Program-made: the position numbers and the translations under genes
Shown here: piece after piece, positions 1-7,810 of the stretch
How positions within the stretch are numbered: the first letter of the stretch is position 1
Layout of the letters: each line of letters opens with the position of its first letter
NCBI GenBank assembly: GCA_019828595.1
Contig: JAHQRK010000001.1
Coordinates: 3,658,001-3,722,000 of the forward strand
Origin: Aphanomyces cochlioides
Lineage: Eukaryota; Oomycota; Saprolegniomycetes; Saprolegniales; Verrucalvaceae
Reading direction: 5' to 3'
DNA length: 64,000 nucleotides
The notes under the pieces: generated by a model
What the model saw: only the letters and a program-made list of their open reading frames with translations
Told to the model about the DNA's origin: nothing
Database searches by the model: none

Positions 1-1332
1 GCTGCTGAAAAGCTGCTCGAAAAGCACAAGGGAAAAGAAGAGGAAGTGTTTCAAAAGCTGCTTGTCAAATACATCAGCGACAAAGCCACCCTGGAGCATG
101 TCAAGGAATTCCTGAAAACGGGCAGAGTACCAGAATCGTTGAAGAATTTGGCGAAACCTGCTGACACTTCTGCAGCCACTACGACAGCACCCCCTGCGTT
201 TGGTGCTAAACCACCAACTGCGCCTGTTGCTGCGTCGCCGAGTCCATTTGGAACCGCTGCAGTGTCTACAACCACCACAACTGCATCTCCGTTTGGATCG
301 GCGACAACAGCTTCAAGTCCATTCGGAAGCACTGCTGCAACCCAAGCTACCCCAGCAACTGCTGCAGCTAGTCCATTCGGATCGACTTCAGCTTGGCCAA
401 GTACACCAGCTTCACAACCCGCGGCATCTCCATTCGGTAGTGGATCCACGTCAAGTTTTGGCGTTGATTACCGATCCAAAGTGGTGGAATTTTACAAGAA
501 GCACAACCCTGATAAGCTGGCTGAAGTCGACACTGTGCTTCAGAAGTACAAGGGGAAGGAGGAAGAGCTCTTGCGTAAGCTTGAAGCCAAGTACAACAAA
601 CCTCAAGCTACGGGCTTTGGATCTGCAAGCCCATTCGGAGCACCTGCAAATTCTGGCTTTGGTGCCGCCGCCAGTCCGTTTGGAAGCACAACACAGCAAC
701 CAGCGAAAGCAGGATTTGGAGCAGCTGCTTCTCCATTTACAACTCCAGCGCAAGCTGCACCGAGCACACCTTCATTTGGGTCGCAAGCACAAGCCAGTCC
801 TTTTGGTGCCTCGTCATCAGGTTTTGCGTCTGCGAGTCCATTTGGTGCTGCGTCGACGCCAGCTGCGCCAGCTTTTGGCACGACCACTTCGCTCGGTGGA
901 AATTCTCCCTTTGGTGCTCCATCTGCGACTCCAGCTTTTGGCTCAACAACGCCCATGGGCGCTGCATCATCTACTCCTGCCTTTGGTGCGACGACAGCTC
1001 TCGGTGGATCCGCATCGCCTGCGTTTGGCTCGACGACTGCCCTCGGTGGCACGGCCACTCCTGCTTTTGGCTCAGCTAGTCAACTGGGCGGTGGATTTGG
1101 CTCATCGGCTCCTGCTTTTGGTGCTCCCTCTGCTCTTGGTGCTGCCGCCCCTGCCGCCGGTGGTGGATTTTCGGCATTTGCCACTTCATCGACCCCAAGC
1201 TTTGGTTTCGGCGGCCAAGCCAGTGGTGGAGGCTTTGGAGGTCAAGCTACTAGCGGCGGCGGCGGCTTTGGCAGTGGATTTGGACAGACTTCAGCATTTA
1301 CAAGCTCGAGTTTCACGCAAGCCCGTCGATAG
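1..1332 (+). CDS. FG-repeat nucleoporin-like protein, 3' part
   Basis: The reading frame is open from the first base to TAG at 1330-1332, so the 5' end lies outside the window. The protein is rich in FG motifs, mostly SPFG, AFG and GFG spaced by Ser/Thr/Ala/Pro-rich linkers, as in the disordered permeability-barrier domains of nuclear pore proteins. Two structured modules interrupt the FG region: a charged segment at the window start (KGKEEEVFQKL) and a related one about 155 residues in (FYKKHNPDKL...KYKGKEEELLRKL). They look like copies of one helical module, possibly a coiled-coil dock to the pore scaffold. The next gene on the same strand is a Nup214-type nucleoporin that lacks FG repeats, so the two may belong to one pore subcomplex. 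The FG assignment is strong; the exact Nup is not identified. Confidence 0.75.
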   Translation, partial: AAEKLLEKHKGKEEEVFQKLLVKYISDKATLEHVKEFLKTGRVPESLKNLAKPADTSAATTTAPPAFGAKPPTAPVAASPSPFGTAAVSTTTTTASPFGSATTASSPFGSTAATQATPATAAASPFGSTSAWPSTPASQPAASPFGSGSTSSFGVDYRSKVVEFYKKHNPDKLAEVDTVLQKYKGKEEELLRKLEAKYNKPQATGFGSASPFGAPANSGFGAAASPFGSTTQQPAKAGFGAAASPFTTPAQAAPSTPSFGSQAQASPFGASSSGFASASPFGAASTPAAPAFGTTTSLGGNSPFGAPSATPAFGSTTPMGAASSTPAFGATTALGGSASPAFGSTTALGGTATPAFGSASQLGGGFGSSAPAFGAPSALGAAAPAAGGGFSAFATSSTPSFGFGGQASGGGFGGQATSGGGGFGSGFGQTSAFTSSSFTQARR

Positions 1333-1367
1333 ATGAGCATCCAACCTTAATTAAGAATTTTCATGTC

Positions 1368-1908
1368 TTTGACCATAGGGTGCGCCCTTTACGCTTTACA
1401 CTCAACACAGACAGTATAAAATTTTACGTATAGAAACGTTAAGTAATTCTTACTTTACATTTACTGTAGAGCACAGCTGTTTCTTTTTAGAGCATTTACG
1501 ACTATATTTTGACAAAGCGCAGGAACAGGTTATCCCCAGACAAGGTAACTCAACTTATTCAGCTGTACATGAATTCAGATGTGTCTGGGCGGGGCAGTCT
1601 TGTTGATGTCATGATGGGAAATGAAAGCGACGGTGGTTGCAGCGATAATGAGGCAGAAACCCAAACAGCCAACTAAGTATCGCTTGAGACATATTGGTAC
1701 AATGAAATTGCAGTCATAGTCACTCATTTGAGCTGCGCAGCAAGATCCTGGCAGGTTACAGTTTGTGTTCCAGAATGGACACAGATTTGATTGGCTGAAA
1801 TATCCTTGTGGAGAGTTTACACTTGACATTCTTTTACCATGTAAACTGTGTACAGTGAACGTACAGTAAATTCGCGCTTTACGTAAAATGGCACACTCTA
1901 TTTGACCA
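1368..1908. mobile_element. Small hAT-type element (MITE), copy 1, with 8-bp target duplication
   Basis: The element runs 1376-1900 (525 bp). It begins TAGGGTGCGCC and ends GGCACACTCTA, an imperfect terminal inverted repeat that continues into a TTTACG-like block. It is flanked by a perfect 8-bp direct repeat TTTGACCA at 1368-1375 and 1901-1908, the length typical of hAT insertions. It sits between the FG-nucleoporin stop and the Nup214 start codon, so it probably moved the Nup214 promoter away from its gene. Its minus strand carries an 84-codon frame (Cys-rich, then a hydrophobic stretch containing LGFCLIIAATTVAF). A second copy lies at 24472-25080. Confidence 0.85.
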
Positions 1909-1948
1909 TCACTTGCAGGAACATGGACGCCAAATTTGCATTTTGAAG

Positions 1949-3926
1949 ATGGACGAAGTCGACGTCGAGCACGTCCGCGTCCTCCATCGTGGGAGTCTTC
2001 GCTATGCAGCATGGCGAGAGGGAGAACATCGAGACTGCGCATTGCGACCACAGCTGTGTCATTCCAATCGGTACAATGTACGGAGTGACCATCGTGGTCA
2101 TCCCGAACGGTCTTGGCCTTGTGCGATCGACGACATTGGACGCCGCTGCGAATGCAAGCGTGGAGAAGATGGACAGCAAGATGGACGCTGAGGAAAACTT
2201 AGCCATGGATGCGACGCTGCAATTCCCAACGACACCGCTTCAGGTTGCACTCTCGTCCTCGGAACGACTTGTTGCAGTCGCCATGGCTTGGTCCGTTGCG
2301 ATCTATGACATCGCGGACCTTCTCGAGAATGCAAATGCCGCAGAATCTCGCGCTTGCGCTCTCGGCAGTAATAGCCATGTCGTGGATGTATCCTGGTGCG
2401 CTTCACTCGACGCAGACGACGACAAATTCTTGGCAGTCATGACTTCTGACCAGAGTTTTCATATCCTGGACAGCCAAGCGCGGACTTTGTGCGGACATTC
2501 GTCGCTGCAAGCCACTTCACTGTCGTGGTGCTCGACTGGTGGACCTCTTCTCGCAGTCGGAGACATCGCCGGCGACGTCCACAAGCTCCGCTTCACTGGA
2601 GATTCCTTCCAGCCCGCCCATGCAAACCCCCATCGATCCCAACAAACCCGTCAATGCCAGAGGTACAAATGTCGTCGTTTTCTCCATGGAGACTCATGTT
2701 CCATTCTGTAGTGCATCATGTTCACTGGGCGGAAGAGAATCTTCTGCTTGCCGGCTACAAGATGGGCTCTTTCGATGCTGTCGAGATTTCAGGCTGTCTT
2801 TTCGACCACGACTGCGCGATTGCGCTCGCCACCGTCGTGGATTTCTTTCCAAGCGAGACGCGCGACCATGCGTTCTACTCGTGCTATCTTGCGCCATGGC
2901 GGACATTTATTGTCGGCTGTTCCGTCAGTCCCGACCTTGAGCTGGTTGTCCATGACCCGGAGAGTGAAACTTGGGAGAAATGGAAACCCGAGGAAAAATA
3001 CACGCCACGTCTTCCCATGACCAAAGGTAATCCGCGCAGGAGACCGCAAGGAATTCACATCCGCGGCGCGCTTAGATGAGACTTTCCCCATGGGCCTTCT
3101 TAGCCTCCATTTGAATGCAAGCCATGCGATTCCACGCGACTCGAATGCCGCGTCGTTCTTCCCAAGTCCAAGGATTTTATGCCCCACGACGGACGGACTG
3201 CTGCTCAATTTTGCCTTGGTCGACTTGACACTCGAAGAGCCCATCGAGTTTATCGTCGCACCAGAGCCGCTCCCTCGGAAGCAGCAGCCTTCCGAACCAG
3301 TGGCGACCACCAACGCCGCCGACATGGGAGTTCCTGCATCCCATTTCGAAGCGCGCGTTTGGGTTTGGATCTACGACTTGCACGACATGCTGCAGAAAAC
3401 ACTCGAGCTCAACACTGGCGAGAACCCAGCGGTGGAGCCGATCGCCATGACGAGTACAATCGAGAAAGCAGTCGATTCCATGCGCAGTGTCTTGGACAAG
3501 ATGGTGCAAGACATGCAAGCTTTGGACGAACTATCCACCGAAAGGACGATCGAGTCCATTTCGACATGGAATGAGCAACTGAAGCAGCCACAAGATGAGC
3601 GCGACGACGTGCCTTTGGACAAACGAGCGCAGGACACGCACGAAGCACTGGCATCGCGCATGGAATCGATCTCTCGACTGTGCGAGTCGGTGGACTTTCA
3701 CTCCAAGGTGCTTGTAGTCCAAAATGCCGCCACGGGAGCTCCAAGATCATGTCCGTCCATGCTATTTCGTCTCCTCAAGGCAAACTACGAGCGCACAAAG
3801 CGGCAACACTTGAGACTTCACCGACTGGACCGCAATTCCATCAGATCCAACGAACTCAAGAGACTACGCCTCCTGCGATCCTTCCGTCGTCTTTCCAAGA
3901 CGAAAACGTCGCGCGACGACAACTGA
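1949..3926 (+). CDS. Nup214/Nup159-type nucleoporin (beta-propeller plus coiled coil)
   Basis: The product resembles the N-terminal seven-bladed propeller of NUP214/Nup159, which docks the mRNA export helicase DDX19/Dbp5 on the cytoplasmic face of the pore. Blades can be followed in order: IGTMYGVTIVVIPNG, VVDVSWC, ATSLSWCSTGGPLLAVGD, VHHVHWAEENLLLAGY, FYSCYLAPWRTFIVGCS, and DETFPMGLLSL after a 49-nt intron at 3027-3075 (GTAAT to TTAG). A coiled coil follows (about 3440-3700) with a basic tail ending at 3926. A second likely 49-nt intron lies at about 2663-2711. No FG repeats follow, unlike animal NUP214. Two oddities need checking. ATG 1949 (MDEVDVEHVRVL) is in a different frame from the propeller, which is open from about 1989 with an ATG at 2004. 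The frame also shifts near 2620-2630 next to short C runs with no splice sites. Both look like indels or an unrecognised splice. Confidence 0.75.
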
Positions 3927-4061
3927 AGGAACAATTGACCAAATGGACCGACGCGGCCGTCAGACCGCGACACATTTCAAGCCAAGTCCGACTTGGTGCC
4001 GTGATAACGAGCTAAAGAACGCCACGACGTGTGTGATCTATCAACATGGAGGTCTACTAAA

Positions 4062-5603
4062 TCATGAAAACATTGGAATTTGGCGCTGCGGCGACGGCGG
4101 GCCTTGACGCATGCCTTCTCTGAATTTGCTCAAATTGGAATGAAAGTTGGAGATCGCGTCCTTCCACACGCCCGTCGACGCGACGCTCACGACGCTCGAG
4201 CAATCGTCATCGGACAAGGACATGATTGCCGTCGACTCGCGCATGGATTCCATCGTGGTGGCCGTCGTCCGAAAGCTGTCGGCGCCGAATTTTTCCAGTA
4301 AATCGGGCCGGACCAAGTTGTACCCCACGTCAAGGAACTCATCCACGCGCTCGTCTTCAGAGGATGATCGATGGTCATCCGTGAGCTGGATCGCGCTCTT
4401 GCTGCGCCAATACTCCGTCGCTGGCCGGGGAACGTACGCGCTCTTGTGAGACGATCGGTTTGATGCGTACGAATGGGACGACGACAGCGGCGCATTCGAC
4501 GGCGCATTTGATGGAATTCTCGTCAGCCGTGACGACGTGGGCAACGAACTCGTGAGTGTTCTCCCCGACGACATGGTCGCCGGTGTCTTTGGTGTCTTGG
4601 CTGGTCTCGGCGTGACTGGGCGAGGGGCTTCCGTGAGCACGCATCGAATGCAGAGCGCCATGACTTTATTCTGGTGCGGCACGAGTCCCGTCGTGAAGCA
4701 GAGCTTGCAGACGCGGTCCAAGCACACGCCGCACTGCTTCTTGAACTCAAACGTGCCAAAGGATTTGCTACAACATGCGCAGTGGCTGTTGGAGAGTGTC
4801 GAGGCGACGAACGATCGCTTCGACGACATGGCTTGGAGCTGGCGGAAGCATGAATCGAGCGCCGCGACTTGTGCCGCGCGCTTCTTCATATACCGACGGG
4901 AGAGCCATCCTGGGATCGTCCCTCGGAAGTCAATATGGACAGAGTAGACGACGTCGAGAAGACCAGGCTCGACCTCTGTGAACAAGTAACCTGTGTGACG
5001 CACGGAAACGCGGACGAGGCCATGGGATGCGTCCATGGGAGGGCATTCTGGGATGTCGATCGACTGCGCGAGCGACGCATAGCCACGAACGCCGTCATGG
5101 GTGGTAAACATATCCCTCACCTGGTCCAAATCGTCACTCCGAGCGTTCCAAGATGGAATTCTTACCTCGAGAAGGCATGCATCGCGATTCTGGATGACGC
5201 CTGATGCTTTGAGAGACATCCATTGAATGCCAACGTGGTGGTATGGCATGTCGGTCTCGATGTCCGTGAGCGTGAGTGTTTCGAGCGGGTCAAAGTTGTG
5301 ATAGGATGGGAATTGCTCGCAGATCGTCGCCGCCTCGTCGAGCGAGCCTGGGATTTGCATCGAACCTGCATAGACGGCGACGTTGCCTCTTGCTTTGCCT
5401 GAAAAGACTTGGACGTGGCAATCTTTGGCCGTGCCGTCCAAACTCCACTCGATCTCGCCCTCCGAGTTGATCAGCTGCGCGTCGAGAATGAACTGGCGCA
5501 GAGATTCCGACGCGATTTCGTTGATTTCGTGCTCTTCATGGAGCGTCCACTTGGGTCGTCGGAGAGCGTGCATGGATGACCAGCCTCTGTCTCCCAGACG
5601 CAA
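4062..5603 (-). CDS. START/FYVE-like zinc finger protein
   Basis: A single-exon frame of 513 codons. The first 260 or so residues resemble the START-like lipid-binding fold common in oomycetes (SMQIPGSLDEA, HVGIQWMSLK, LVRVSVRHTGYLFTEVEPG, VHIDFRGTIPGWL). A FYVE-related zinc cluster follows at about residues 275-325, with paired cysteines in CACCSKSF, CGVCLDRVCKLCF and ALCIRC; the basic RRHHCR-type core of classical FYVE domains is not evident. The last 180 residues are Ser/Thr/Pro-rich and probably disordered. The protein may bind membrane phosphoinositides or another lipid, which is inference. Either ATG 5603 or the later Met in MHALRRPKW could be the start. No intron is needed. Confidence 0.75.
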   Translation of the reverse strand: MRLGDRGWSSMHALRRPKWTLHEEHEINEIASESLRQFILDAQLINSEGEIEWSLDGTAKDCHVQVFSGKARGNVAVYAGSMQIPGSLDEAATICEQFPSYHNFDPLETLTLTDIETDMPYHHVGIQWMSLKASGVIQNRDACLLEVRIPSWNARSDDLDQVRDMFTTHDGVRGYASLAQSIDIPECPPMDASHGLVRVSVRHTGYLFTEVEPGLLDVVYSVHIDFRGTIPGWLSRRYMKKRAAQVAALDSCFRQLQAMSSKRSFVASTLSNSHCACCSKSFGTFEFKKQCGVCLDRVCKLCFTTGLVPHQNKVMALCIRCVLTEAPRPVTPRPAKTPKTPATMSSGRTLTSSLPTSSRLTRIPSNAPSNAPLSSSHSYASNRSSHKSAYVPRPATEYWRSKSAIQLTDDHRSSSEDERVDEFLDVGYNLVRPDLLEKFGADSFRTTATTMESMRESTAIMSLSDDDCSSVVSVASTGVWKDAISNFHSNLSKFREGMRQGPPSPQRQIPMFS

Positions 5604-5698
5604 CGAAATAATTTACGCAATGCTCGCGCTGGCCCTGCTGGACTCTGGCAAAGATGGAAGCCATTACGTCACACACGTTGCTCGACTGGCGGAGAGTT

Positions 5699-5720
5699 AG
5701 AGAGTATAAAAGAACTCTCT
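5699..5720 (+). promoter_or_regulatory. TATA-like sequence inside a small hairpin
   Basis: AGAGAGT and ACTCTCT form a perfect 7-bp stem around a loop containing the TATAAAA string. It lies 96 bp upstream of the START/FYVE gene start but reads TATA on the opposite strand. A 22-codon ATG frame (5762-5830) is the only nearby plus-strand frame. Function is uncertain. Confidence 0.25.
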
Positions 5721-7229
5721 ACTCACAAGCACACTCCAAGTCAAGATTCACGCCCGTGAGAATGGCAACCACAGTCCTCTCACAGACGAGAATGACAAGC
5801 AATCCCTGTCCACGACACGTCATGCAATGAGTGCAACGTCTTGTCTACTGACAATTCACACGGTTGTTTCAATAGGTCGCTGGGTTTCCCGACTTGTTTT
5901 CGAGACTTGGTGTGAATATTATATATTGAAGGTTTAGAATGATTCATGCAGGTTATTATATTATACAGGTACAATTCGCAGTCAAAGCAACAAGTTTGAA
6001 CCAGATCCTCTTAACAAACGTCAATTTGGTGATGGTATTAGTTCTTAGAGGCAATTCAACCCATCGAGTGTATTTTGCACATTAAGGTCAGCTCGTTTCC
6101 ATCTTAACAAGGGCGCATGTCCTTCACATGTTTGACTGCTACGACTTGGCAGATGGCAGAGTTGATCCCTGCGTATGGTGCTTTTGAACATGGTTGGTGT
6201 TTGTGGGAGTGGTGATAGGAGAGTCCAGGTAGAGAGGGAGTAGAGAGTCACCCACACAAAGAATCTCCATGCTTCAAATTCAACGTTGCCGAACTGACCA
6301 GAGTGCCACTCTGTCCACGGCGGCGCATATCGCACGCTTTCGCAGCCGACGGCGCTCGCTCTTTCAAGGCGACGACGGTGGAAAGTCACCGAAATCACTG
6401 ATCGTATGCTCGACGACGAAGCTGTGGACTCTCATTTGCCGCTGTGGGAGATCCAGCGTTCGATGTGGCAACGGGGAAAGTAAATGTGGGATGGTCAACA
6501 AACGAAGACCGCGGAGAGTTGCCGCGTTTGACCGCCTTGTGTTTGTCCAAACGACCACGTCGACGATTGACGAGTGTACCACGTCGCGTTGCTGCGTTTG
6601 CATGGCTTTTCCTTGAGATTCGCAGCTTGTAACCAAGTTGGTGCCGACCGATTGTATGTTGTGGCGTCGATGCCCGCGAATGTACAAGAATCCACGCATA
6701 CAAAGGAAGGACGCCGAGAATCTGATGCGACTGGATTCCAAAGGCGCAGCTTGGAAAGTTCCCCGACGTTGTCAAAGAGAGTACACTGTACGCAAGTGTA
6801 CATGGGACTCATCCGTTGCTGTCCATTGCAAGGATGGTCCAGTCGACGACGCGTTGATTACAAGCGCCCATCGCGCAGCCACACGGGCGTCATCGGTGAG
6901 AGAAGAATTGAGCACCCACGATGGATGCATGCGGGGTTTCGACGGTGGAACGGTACCCAGCTTAGTCGCAATTTCGTTCTGCCCGCAGCTCTCTCAGGGG
7001 TCGCTTCTTCGGGGTTGAAATCAACGTAATATATCGCGGTAACGTCCCCAGCGCACCCTTCACCCATTTCAAGTTCTTCGTCGCGGATCCCCTCCACTTC
7101 TCGCTTCAACTTTAGACGTATCAGCGGGACAAAGACAGGGATGGGAGGATGGGAAGCCACTTGAAGCATCCAGCATTGTTCTGCTTACAATCTCGACTTG
7201 GCTTGACGCAAGTCAAAGTCCCTCGTCAT
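5721..7229. other. Gene-poor region, no supported gene
   Basis: No frame in this 1.5 kb shows a recognisable domain or a consistent exon-intron chain. Overlapping frames of about 100-150 codons exist on both strands at 6045-7169. None continues across neighbouring frames or shows family resemblance, and several overlap antisense to one another. The minus-strand frame at 6858-7169 has the least random composition and could be a decayed exon, but I cannot support it. Confidence 0.5.
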
Positions 7230-7270
7230 CCCCCCCCCCCCCCCCCCGACAAACCAAATTTTGGTTTGTC
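7230..7270. repeat. Poly-C run followed by a 23-nt palindrome
   Basis: Eighteen consecutive C residues (7230-7247) are followed directly by an 11-bp perfect inverted repeat with a single central base (7248-7270), arms GACAAACCAAA and TTTGGTTTGTC. This sits about 125-165 bp upstream of MED21. The C run is also prone to length errors in assemblies. Confidence 0.8.
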
Positions 7271-7293
7271 GGCCTATGTGGTTGTACGGATAA

Positions 7294-7357
7294 ATATCCG
7301 GACAGCGTTGTCAACACAATATCCGGACGGCTTTTGAATATCCGGTTGATTATCCGG
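7294..7357. promoter_or_regulatory. Cluster of four TATCCGG boxes upstream of MED21
   Basis: ATATCCGGAC, ATATCCGGAC, ATATCCGGTT and TTATCCGGTT occur within 64 bp, ending 36 bp before the MED21 ATG. The same core recurs upstream of several other genes here, so a transcription-factor site or core promoter element is likely by inference. Confidence 0.55.
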
Positions 7358-7393
7358 TTTCGTTCGATTCCAATTCATTTTCAGCGGTGAAGG

Positions 7394-7798
7394 ATGGACA
7401 AAGTGACCGAGCTACAAGAATGCGTCGACAAGATGGCGCTCGATATGTTTAATGCGCTGCGTCTGCTTCCTCCTCTGAGTAAAAAAGACGAAAAGAATGC
7501 AGATGAGGTCGCAGAGCAGATCGAACGGATAAAAGGCTTGGCACGAGACTTGCTCTTGAGTGCCAAACGGACAAATGAAGTGATCGATATGTTGCAAGGG
7601 CTGGGCAAGACAGAAGCGGACCAACTGGAAGAGATGCGACTGCTCCAAATTGCAAGCGACGAAGAAGCCCGCAATTTGCTCGAAGCAGAGGCCGAAGCGC
7701 TCCAGTGGAGTCAAAGAGCACAGGAATCGCTCAAAGTCATCTGCGAGACACGACTCAAGAGAACAACATCACAACGAATTGCAAACGATACGACGTAG
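7394..7798 (+). CDS. MED21: Mediator complex subunit 21
   Basis: A single-exon, 134-residue helical protein. The N-terminus MDKVTELQECVDKMA followed by MFNALRLLPP matches the conserved start of MED21/Srb7 (MDRLTQLQD...FCNAIG). The rest is heptad-patterned (EVAEQIERIKGLARDLL, IDMLQGL, EEARNLLEAEAEAL), as expected for the MED21-MED7 coiled-coil hinge of the Mediator middle module, which links activators to RNA polymerase II in the nucleus. The length is typical for the family (about 130-150 residues). The stop lies 12 bp from that of the convergent COG5 gene. Its upstream DNA holds the densest TATCCGG cluster in the window. Confidence 0.8.
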   Translation: MDKVTELQECVDKMALDMFNALRLLPPLSKKDEKNADEVAEQIERIKGLARDLLLSAKRTNEVIDMLQGLGKTEADQLEEMRLLQIASDEEARNLLEAEAEALQWSQRAQESLKVICETRLKRTTSQRIANDTT

Positions 7799-7810
7799 AA
7801 TTAGGACCTA

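Noticed and set aside
603..1058. Antisense frame in the FG-repeat gene
   Set aside because: A by-product of the repetitive Gly/Ala/Phe codons on the plus strand; low-complexity translation.
1898..2206. Minus-strand frame with a signal-peptide-like start
   Set aside because: It is antisense to the Nup214 propeller, whose plus-strand frame matches the family there. Kept only as part of a low-interest finding about the MITE frame.
3680..4015. Alternative plus-strand frame as the true Nup214 C-terminus
   Set aside because: It would need a frame change with no splice sites, while the original frame continues as a helical, basic tail to a normal stop at 3926.
6045..7169. Overlapping frames of 100-150 codons on both strands
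   Set aside because: They overlap one another antisense and show no domain, start context or exon chain. Treated as noncoding.
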